Of a DNA stretch of 8,941 bases, positions 5,122 to 8,941 are shown piece by piece (position 1 is the stretch's first letter; every line of letters begins with the position of its first letter). This DNA is from Candidatus Pacearchaeota archaeon. GTDB lineage: Archaea; Nanoarchaeota; Nanoarchaeia; Pacearchaeales; GW2011-AR1. Position numbers and translations under genes: made by a program. The notes beneath the pieces are model-generated. The model saw only the letters and a program-made list of their open reading frames with translations. It had not been told where the DNA came from and did not search any database. Location: positions 1-8,941 of the forward strand of contig NZAS01000146.1 in assembly GCA_002686195.1 (NCBI GenBank), in the 5' to 3' direction.

Positions 5122-5145
5122 CCCTTGGTGAAATTTCACCAAGGG
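5122..5145 (+). terminator. Perfect 24-bp palindrome after the kinase gene
   Basis: CCCTTGGTGAAA and its exact reverse complement TTTCACCAAGGG meet without a spacer, so an RNA stem of about 10 bp with a 4-base loop can form. No U run follows; A box 7 starts 4 bases later. It may be a terminator or a protein-binding palindrome. Confidence 0.6.
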
Positions 5146-5149
5146 TCCC

Positions 5150-5165
5150 GGGCAAAAACTTTACA
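5150..5165 (+). repeat. A box 7, orphan (GGGCAAAAACTTTACA)
   Basis: Identical in sequence to A box 1 but followed by an AT-rich stretch (including TATAAT at 5169-5174) and no B box or gene within 100 bases. Confidence 0.7.
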
Positions 5166-5193
5166 ATGTATAATATATACTAACTCATTCTCT

Positions 5194-5218
5194 TTATGTT
5201 TAACTACGTTAAACATAA
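5194..5218. repeat. Perfect 11-bp inverted repeat in the 5106-5332 gap
   Basis: TTATGTTTAAC and GTTAAACATAA flank a TAC loop. It is AT-rich with no T tract after it, so it fits an operator better than a terminator. The rest of this gap (5219-5260) shows nothing recognisable. Confidence 0.6.
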
Positions 5219-5260
5219 CATCTGATTCCAAGGTTGTCAAGTAAAAAAACAAATATTTTC

Positions 5261-5276
5261 GGGCAAAAAGTTTACA
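5261..5276 (+). repeat. A box 8 (GGGCAAAAAGTTTACA)
   Basis: The copy ends 9 bases before the TTGTAT of B box 7, the standard arrangement. Confidence 0.74.
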
Positions 5277-5285
5277 ACTCATTTT

Positions 5286-5313
5286 TTGTATTTGGCTTTC
5301 TTATCGGTTACTC
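5286..5313 (+). promoter_or_regulatory. B-box promoter 7
   Basis: TTGTAT at 5286-5291, a 17-bp spacer ending in TTTCTTATCGGT, then TACTCT. The bases after the promoter core (ctctg-tgtacaaggaga) closely resemble those of B box 6. Confidence 0.7.
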
Positions 5314-5332
5314 TGCTGTACAAGGAGACAAG

Positions 5333-5779
5333 ATGAACCCGATTGATGACACCGTTGGTAGCCCGATTTTCGTGGGTAGCGAAGCAGAAGCAAGTTCCAT
5401 GATTGGGCTTATTGATGTTTTTACGGCTCTCGACTCTTTTGTGACTGGGGTTTATCAATCCCTTCCTCGTGAAGTTGCAGACCTTGTGGCAACACGTATT
5501 TCGGGGGTGCTGCACTTTTGTGCTTCCAATAACTTGAATGGATTTCTTATTCCGCTCTGTGTCGAGGAAGGTCTTTCGCTCCACGCTTTTACGCCGAATG
5601 GAGTAGCTTCCTCTATCGTTGATGTGCCGGAAAGCGGCATTTCCTCAAAGTGGGTTCTTGCTCAGATTCAAGAGGCCGCCGAAAAGGACAGCCTTGTTTG
5701 CGACATGGCCCTCGCTCAGTTTCTCTGTGGCTTCGCTGGAGATGACCCATCGAATTGGATTCAGGTTCTCTCTGGATAG
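5333..5779 (+). CDS. Hypothetical protein, 148 aa
   Basis: I do not recognise the family. It is a mixed alpha/beta soluble protein with no cleavable signal or convincing membrane segment, although SMIGLIDVFTALDSFVTGVYQSL and FLIPLCVEEGLSLHAF are moderately hydrophobic. The start at 5333 follows AAGGAG at 5322-5327; the open frame upstream to 5234 crosses the promoter and is not coding. It is a single-gene unit under A box 8 and B box 7. Confidence 0.82.
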   Translation: MNPIDDTVGSPIFVGSEAEASSMIGLIDVFTALDSFVTGVYQSLPREVADLVATRISGVLHFCASNNLNGFLIPLCVEEGLSLHAFTPNGVASSIVDVPESGISSKWVLAQIQEAAEKDSLVCDMALAQFLCGFAGDDPSNWIQVLSG

Positions 5780-5811
5780 CTATAAGAATATGACTCGGCT
5801 CGTAAAATCGA

Positions 5812-5833
5812 CTTGACATATTCTTGACATATT
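5812..5833 (+). repeat. Tandem 11-bp direct repeat CTTGACATATT x2
   Basis: Two perfect adjacent copies (5812-5822 and 5823-5833), each with a consensus TTGACA. CATATTCTT, spanning their junction, also pairs with AAGAATATG at 5784-5792. They lie where an A box would be expected upstream of B box 8. Confidence 0.7.
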
Positions 5834-5851
5834 TAATCCAGCTTTCATTTT

Positions 5852-5879
5852 TTGATTTCCACTTTCTTATCAGTTATAT
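5852..5879 (+). promoter_or_regulatory. B-box promoter 8
   Basis: TTGATT at 5852-5857 within a T-rich tract, a 17-bp spacer ending in TTTCTTATCAGT, then TATATC. There is no A box; the tandem TTGACA repeat lies 18 bases upstream. Confidence 0.7.
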
Positions 5880-5899
5880 CCACGTACAAGGAGGCCGTC

Positions 5900-6091
5900 A
5901 TGGGCAAGAAGATTAAAAAGTTTGATGCACTGAAGGCTCACAAGGCTGCTGCTCGCAAAGCACACTTTGCAGCAGGTGGAACACTTGCTATGTGGCGTGG
6001 ACGTGCGGCTACGTTGGACGAGTCCACCTCAAAGGCACGTAAGAACAAGTTTGCTTGTCGAGGTTGGAAGTCGAACGATAACAACGAATAA
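5900..6091 (+). CDS. Small basic protein, 63 aa
   Basis: MGKKIKKFDALKAHKAAARKAHFAAGGTLAMWRGRAA, then a Ser/Thr/Lys-rich segment and an Asn-rich end. It is highly basic with an Ala/Lys helix near the N-terminus, so nucleic-acid binding is plausible but unproven. I recall similar KAAARKAHFAAGG proteins from other phages without a known role. AAGGAGG lies 6 bases before the start. It is a single-gene unit, closely followed by B box 9. Confidence 0.8.
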   Translation: MGKKIKKFDALKAHKAAARKAHFAAGGTLAMWRGRAATLDESTSKARKNKFACRGWKSNDNNE

Positions 6092-6119
6092 ATGATTTTT
6101 ACTTTCCTATCAGTTATAC
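6092..6119 (+). promoter_or_regulatory. B-box promoter 9
   Basis: ATGATT at 6092-6097, a 17-bp spacer ending in TTTCCTATCAGT, then TATACA. It starts at the first base after the upstream stop codon and has no room for an A box outside coding sequence. Confidence 0.68.
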
Positions 6120-6138
6120 ATGGGTACAGGAGGAAGAC

Positions 6139-6831
6139 ATGAAAGAACGAGCAATTCTAAATACAGGCAAGGTTGTTGAAATTACAGCCGTGTCTATCAT
6201 CGAGCAAGCGGGTGGCGCGCCTGCGGGCTGCTCCGAGGGCTGGAAGCACATACTCCATTACGCTAACTGTTTTGGCTTTGACTTTACGCACACAGATGAA
6301 AAGTCGGCACGCCAACGGAAGACCAATCTCTACACCGCAGATGGGCAGCGTATCAATCCGGGCAGGGGCGAGCGTATCATTGATGCAGTTGTCAAGGCTC
6401 CTATTCTTGGGCTGGAACACGCCATGTATGTAAGTATGCCTGTGAGCCTAAAGGCCGGAGATAGTAGGGATATCACTACGGATATCAAGGGCTTGCGAGG
6501 TTGGGTAGAGAGCGGTGCGCCTCTCTGGGTCTACTGTATCAACGGAGAGGCTGAGCCTGTGAGATACCGGGAAGGCGTGGTTCCTTATGCTACTGGTCTA
6601 ACTATGCAGCGGATTGATGTTGCAGAGGTTATCCGAGAGCAAGCCAAGACAGCCGACCCTTGGAGCGTGGAAGGTCCCAAGCGGTTCGCCTTCCTCCGCA
6701 ACATGAAGGTGAACGGGTATACTTACCCACGTTTCCGTATCAACTGGAAGTCTGTGCCCTCCAGCTTGTGGCTCGATGCCAAGCCCATCCCCTTCAACCC
6801 ATCGGCTTCCCTTCCATCCCCGTGGTGGTAG
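6139..6831 (+). CDS. Conserved hypothetical protein, 230 aa, paralogue of the product of 419-1111
   Basis: The product aligns end to end with the 230-residue protein of 419-1111, about two thirds identical by hand count. The variable segments are residues 21-50 (the region around GCSEGWKHILHYANC), the residues before PVSLKAGD, and the last third. Conserved blocks include RAILN-GKVVEITAVS, RINPGRGERIIDA, KAGDSRDIT, LRGWVESGAPLW, REGVVP and ADPWS. AGGAGG lies 6 bases before the start. Both copies are directly preceded by a B box without an A box, so the duplicated unit may include its promoter. Base composition is much lower in GC than in the other copy. The function is unknown; it is soluble with no catalytic motif that I recognise. 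Confidence 0.9.
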   Translation: MKERAILNTGKVVEITAVSIIEQAGGAPAGCSEGWKHILHYANCFGFDFTHTDEKSARQRKTNLYTADGQRINPGRGERIIDAVVKAPILGLEHAMYVSMPVSLKAGDSRDITTDIKGLRGWVESGAPLWVYCINGEAEPVRYREGVVPYATGLTMQRIDVAEVIREQAKTADPWSVEGPKRFAFLRNMKVNGYTYPRFRINWKSVPSSLWLDAKPIPFNPSASLPSPWW

Positions 6832-6837
6832 GCGGTC

Positions 6838-6853
6838 GGGCAAAAACTTTGCA
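6838..6853 (+). repeat. A box 9 (GGGCAAAAACTTTGCA)
   Basis: The copy begins 6 bases after the stop codon of the paralogue, with dyad GCAAA-AAC-TTTGC. It ends 15 bases before the -35-like hexamer of B box 10, the widest spacing seen. Confidence 0.72.
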
Positions 6854-6868
6854 CTCCGCCGCAGTTTT

Positions 6869-6896
6869 TCGTATTCTCCTTTCTTATCGGTTATAT
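6869..6896 (+). promoter_or_regulatory. B-box promoter 10
   Basis: TCGTAT at 6869-6874, a 17-bp spacer ending in TTTCTTATCGGT, then TATATG. It drives the overlapping gene run 6917-7621 and possibly the lipoprotein gene and the tRNA, since no other promoter is seen before 8070. Confidence 0.68.
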
Positions 6897-6916
6897 GTGG
6901 ATGTAAGGAGGCAGGT

Positions 6917-7162
6917 ATGAATCGGACTGATGAAGAAGTAGAAGCAGAAGTATCGAGGCAAGAACGACAGGCTGCCGAGGCCGCCGAGATTGAGACACAT
7001 ATTCAAGAATATAACTCTGATAGCCGCTCTGCCTGTAAAGAGTGGGTGTGGAATGGCGGCAGGCTTGGAGACGAATACTATTGGGCGCACATATGCGGCC
7101 AGAAATATTATCAACTTGATTCGCCCGTAAAATGTTATCTCGGGTGCGAGGAAGAAGAATGA
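6917..7162 (+). CDS. Small acidic hypothetical protein, 81 aa
   Basis: A charged helical N-terminus (TDEEVEAEVSRQERQAAEAAEIETHIQEYN) precedes an aromatic and Cys-containing part (ACKEWVWNGG, EYYWAHICGQKYYQLDSPVKCYLGCEEEE). Four Cys could bind a metal, but spacing does not match a standard zinc ribbon. AAGGAGG lies 6 bases before the start. The stop codon overlaps the next start as ATGA. Confidence 0.8.
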   Translation: MNRTDEEVEAEVSRQERQAAEAAEIETHIQEYNSDSRSACKEWVWNGGRLGDEYYWAHICGQKYYQLDSPVKCYLGCEEEE

Positions 7163-7296
7163 TGTTTGGAATGAAGTTTGGCTACTCTCCCGATAGAAGT
7201 AGGCAAGAGGCTATCATGGATAAAGTCAAGGAGCGCTTGAAGCGCGAAGCCTTGAGAGAATTGCAAGAGAAGGAGAAAAAGAAAAATGGGTCTTGA
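7159..7296 (+). CDS. Small basic helical protein, 45 aa
   Basis: MMFGMKFGYSPDRSRQEAIMDKVKERLKREALRELQEKEKKKNGS. It starts in an ATGA overlap with the gene before and ends 11 bases inside the gene after, so translation is probably coupled. Residues 15-42 form a highly charged, probably coiled helix. No family is recognised. GAGGAAGAAG within the upstream gene can serve as SD. Confidence 0.6.
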   Translation: MMFGMKFGYSPDRSRQEAIMDKVKERLKREALRELQEKEKKKNGS

Positions 7297-7621
7297 CCAA
7301 TACGCATTTGCTCGCAAGGATGATAAGCAAATTGAAATTGCTTATTGGCGTAAGCACGCAAACCTTGAAGGTTGGATGGCGAATCTTTATAAGGCTCGAA
7401 GTCCTTCAAAAGCGGACCATAGCTTTAACTGTGTTGAGTTAAAGCTATTTGAAGGAGACCTACTCCGACTTGCGAAGGAGCATGAGAGTCTTGAGCAGGC
7501 CGAAGGGTTCTTCTGGGGAACATCTCATCAAGAGGATGTTGTAAGCACGCAAGCGTTTATTGATAAGGCAGGCGTCTTGATAAAAGATGGGTGGGAAATC
7601 ATTTACACCTCTTGGTGGTGA
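7286..7621 (+). CDS. Conserved phage protein of the MGLDQYA type, 111 aa
   Basis: It carries the hallmark blocks of a small family that I recall from many marine and other large phages: MGLDQYAFAR at the start, EIAYWRKHANLEGWM (about residues 17-31), FNCVEL, a central L-x2-L helix, QAEGFFWGTS, and the C-terminal IIYTSWW. Relatives are sometimes given enzyme names, but no kinase or other catalytic motif is visible here, so the function should be regarded as unknown. AAGGAG lies 8 bases before the start, inside the preceding gene. The last residues form a conserved aromatic end, indicating that the frame is intact. Confidence 0.87.
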   Translation: MGLDQYAFARKDDKQIEIAYWRKHANLEGWMANLYKARSPSKADHSFNCVELKLFEGDLLRLAKEHESLEQAEGFFWGTSHQEDVVSTQAFIDKAGVLIKDGWEIIYTSWW

Positions 7622-7635
7622 TTTTGTTGCATGCG

Positions 7636-7672
7636 TCTGTGTTCATGAGTATTATTCATTCATGAACACAGA
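7636..7672 (+). promoter_or_regulatory. 13-bp perfect hairpin covering a start codon
   Basis: TCTGTGTTCATGA (7636-7648) pairs fully with TCATGAACACAGA (7660-7672) around an 11-base loop. The 3' arm contains the likely ATG at 7662 of the downstream gene. No T run follows, so it is not a canonical terminator for the gene ending at 7621. Confidence 0.65.
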
Positions 7673-7946
7673 TTGTCAAAAAGAAGACAGATTGTTAATC
7701 ACATCTGTGGCCGGAGCCGTTGCAAAATCAGTTCTCTATATATGTATCACAGTGGCTGCGTGTACGTGGATATCCGCATGCAATATTAGTGCCGCCACAA
7801 TAGAGGCCTGCCAAAGTTCTTGCAAGAGCTATGGTTCGCATATGGAGTCAGTTACATCTGGCAAGTGCGTATGTGCAAGTTACAGTTCTATATCAACTAC
7901 GCCTGACCCATGGGTAATACCAAGAGCAAGCAGCACAGCGAAGTAA
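7662..7946 (+). CDS. Putative small lipoprotein or membrane-anchored Cys-rich protein, 94 aa
   Basis: After a charged N-terminus (MNTDCQKEDR) comes a hydrophobic segment, LLITSVAGAVAKSVLYICITVAAC, with lipobox-like VAAC (Cys34) and a second candidate, ISAC (Cys40). A Cys-rich part follows (EACQSSCKSYGSHMESVTSGKCVCAS), then a Ser/Thr/Pro end. It could be a lipoprotein, possibly of the outer-spanin or surface-exclusion kind, or a single-pass membrane protein; neither is shown. Start choice is uncertain: 7662 lies inside a 13-bp hairpin and lacks an SD. The frame is also open from an ATG at 7587, overlapping the upstream gene, which would add 25 residues without a better SD. The stop codon is immediately followed by the tRNA. 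Confidence 0.55.
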   Translation: MNTDCQKEDRLLITSVAGAVAKSVLYICITVAACTWISACNISAATIEACQSSCKSYGSHMESVTSGKCVCASYSSISTTPDPWVIPRASSTAK

Positions 7947-8031
7947 GGCCGGATGATGGAATAGGTAGACATGACAGATTCAAAATCTGTTGCCCATGGG
8001 CGTGAGGGTTCGACTCCCTCTTCGGCTACCA
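7947..8031 (+). tRNA. tRNA-Leu (anticodon CAA), CCA encoded
   Basis: All arms are visible. The acceptor stem is GGCCGGA with TTCGGCT, including G-U pairs at 1:72 and 6:67. The D-stem is ATG/CAT with AGG in the loop. The anticodon stem is ACAGA/TCTGT with loop TTCAAAA, hence anticodon CAA reading UUG. A 13-base variable region can form a small GCC/GGC stem, as in class II tRNAs. The T-arm is GAGGG/CCCTC with loop TTCGACT. Discriminator A73 is as expected for Leu, followed by encoded CCA. It begins directly after the stop codon at 7946, so it must be cut out of a longer transcript unless it has its own promoter. Confidence 0.93.
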
Positions 8032-8042
8032 CAATCTAATCC

Positions 8043-8058
8043 GGGCAAAAACTTTGCA
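8043..8058 (+). repeat. A box 10 (GGGCAAAAACTTTGCA)
   Basis: Identical to A box 9. It begins 11 bases after the tRNA and ends 11 bases before the -35-like hexamer of B box 11. Confidence 0.74.
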
Positions 8059-8069
8059 TTTAAACTTTC

Positions 8070-8097
8070 TTGTATTCTCTTTTCCTATCGGTTATCC
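8070..8097 (+). promoter_or_regulatory. B-box promoter 11
   Basis: TTGTAT at 8070-8075, a 17-bp spacer ending in TTTCCTATCGGT, then TATCCT. It drives the SprT-like gene and the gene after it. Confidence 0.68.
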
Positions 8098-8121
8098 TTT
8101 CGTATAACGGAGGTAATCAAG

Positions 8122-8688
8122 ATGTTCAGACCCGATATCAAAGCAATGTTTGTCCGATTGAACGACGAACATTTCAACGGCGAGATTCCCGACATTCCTG
8201 TTTTGTGGAATACTCGAATGACCACAACTGCTGGTTATGGCCGATACAAAAGAAGCGGGCTTGCCGAAACTTTTGCCAGTCGCGGCCAAACCCTTGAGCC
8301 GACCAAGATTGACTTGTCGGACCAGTTGTTCCGAAACGAGGACTACGACCTTGCCAAGATTGAGCGTACTTTGATTCACGAAATGGTTCATGCCTTTTTG
8401 GTTCACAAGTATAACGAGAAAGGCCATACTCGGCGCTTCCAGAATATGATGACCAGAATCACTGGCGAATATAAGAATCATCGTTGTCACAACTATAACA
8501 CGGAAGGTTTGCGTCGGAAGCAGGAAAAGAAAGTCAAGTGGACTTGCACTGGCTGTGGTGCCGAGGGCTGGAAGGTCCGTATGCCAAAGAGGCCCAATGG
8601 GCATATTTGTCGGGGTTGCAGGAGTCGTGTTGTATTCGTAGATACGAGAAAGCAGACCTCTATCAACATGTTCCCCCCAAAGTTTTAG
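8122..8688 (+). CDS. SprT-like zinc metallopeptidase, 188 aa
   Basis: The catalytic motif HEMVH is at residues 86-90, and a GH at 101-102 (KGHTRRF) supplies the expected third His. The N-terminal part (MFVRLNDEHFNGEIPDIPVLWNTRMTTTAGYGRY) is typical of the SprT/Spartan fold. A C-terminal zinc ribbon is seen as CTGC (142-145) and CRGC (163-166). The family includes Spartan/SPRTN, which degrades DNA-protein crosslinks, and many phage and bacterial members of untested role; proteolysis during DNA replication is a reasonable inference. CGGAGG lies 9 bases before the start. Seven of ten Leu codons are TTG, matching the tRNA just upstream. It is the first gene of a unit under A box 10 and B box 11; the next gene's SD begins in its stop codon. 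Confidence 0.92.
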   Translation: MFRPDIKAMFVRLNDEHFNGEIPDIPVLWNTRMTTTAGYGRYKRSGLAETFASRGQTLEPTKIDLSDQLFRNEDYDLAKIERTLIHEMVHAFLVHKYNEKGHTRRFQNMMTRITGEYKNHRCHNYNTEGLRRKQEKKVKWTCTGCGAEGWKVRMPKRPNGHICRGCRSRVVFVDTRKQTSINMFPPKF

Positions 8689-8698
8689 GAGAGTAAAA

Positions 8699-8941
8699 AT
8701 GTCTTACGATAATGTGCCAGACGATTGGGGATGTTATTATACTAACTGTGGTTATTGTGGTACTCGGTATCACATGAGCGAGGGTGGGTGTGATTGTGAC
8801 GAAGGTGCTATTGCGGAGTCCGACAGGCCTTGGCTTCAAGACTCTGGATATGAATGGGAAGATGGCAACTGGGTACGATTCGTTTGCTCATCAACACATA
8901 CTTGCAGGCGCAACCATGTTGATGGAAAGATAAAGGTTGGA
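8699..8941 (+). CDS. Cys-rich hypothetical protein, 3' end outside window
   Basis: Starts at 8699 after AGGAGAG, overlapping the upstream stop region, and stays open for 81 codons to the end of the window. It begins MSYDNVPDDWGCYYTNCGYCGTRYHMSEGGCDCDEGA, with CxxC (NCGYCG) and GCDCD, suggesting one metal-binding knuckle; two further Cys occur near residues 63-69 (FVCSSTHTC). I recall similar MSYDNVP proteins in other large phages without a known role. It is co-transcribed with the SprT-like gene. Confidence 0.8.
   Translation, partial: MSYDNVPDDWGCYYTNCGYCGTRYHMSEGGCDCDEGAIAESDRPWLQDSGYEWEDGNWVRFVCSSTHTCRRNHVDGKIKVG

Noticed and set aside
5169..5174. Isolated TATAAT as a host sigma70 promoter
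   Set aside because: No -35 at 16-18 bp upstream, no extended -10 TGn, and no gene follows within 100 bases.
6157..6420. Minus-strand frames over the second paralogue and similar opposite-strand frames elsewhere
   Set aside because: No SD or promoter, and they lie opposite a gene confirmed by paralogy at the protein level.
7587..7661. Start at ATG 7587 for the Cys-rich lipoprotein candidate
   Set aside because: It overlaps the MGLDQYA-type gene by 35 bases, has no SD, and adds a segment without signal-peptide character; kept only as an alternative.

Overview
The window looks like an accessory, early-gene type region of a large tailed bacteriophage, probably infecting a Gram-negative host; I cannot name the phage. 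The reasons are 22 tightly packed and mostly very small genes, almost all on the + strand, strong Shine-Dalgarno (SD) sites, a tRNA gene with an encoded CCA end, and typical large-phage proteins: an ArdC-like metallopeptidase end, a calcineurin-like phosphoesterase, an N4BP2L1-like P-loop kinase, a SprT-like protease and an MGLDQYA-family protein. No structural, integrase or transposase gene is visible.

Layout. 1-1391 is GC-richer: the 3' end of the ArdC-like gene, a 230-residue gene of unknown function, and a 65-residue gene that apparently starts at AUU. 1400-2450 holds a strong terminator, the phosphoesterase gene, a second terminator and two orphan copies of a 16-bp repeat. 2452-2841 is the only minus-strand gene, with an acidic tail made by a hexamer repeat. 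2994-3650 is an operon of four small genes, two of them probably membrane miniproteins. 3801-5105 is an operon of four genes with an internal promoter, ending in the P-loop kinase. 5106-5332 is a gene-poor stretch with two long palindromes. 5333-6831 holds three single-gene units, the last a diverged paralogue of the gene at 419-1111. 6917-8031 is an overlapping run of small genes ending in tRNA-Leu(CAA). 8122 to the end holds the SprT-like protease and the start of a Cys-rich gene.

The most striking content is a regulatory system written between the genes. Eleven near-identical promoters ('B boxes': a TTGATT-like hexamer, a rigid 17-bp spacer ending in TTTCYTATCRGT, then a TATATT-like hexamer) each lie just upstream of a gene's SD, ten on + and one on minus, and they divide the region into 11 transcription units. 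Seven of these units also have a 16-bp 'A box' (consensus GGGCAAAARNTTTRCA, with partial dyad symmetry) near -52; one copy is shared symmetrically by two divergent promoters. Three further A boxes (2314, 2380, 5150) have no promoter, and one (3702) is tandem with a promoter-linked copy. I infer a phage-specific regulon controlled by a dedicated DNA-binding protein or modified host polymerase.

All reading was by eye and from memory of protein families, without database searches. Functions of most small genes remain unknown.
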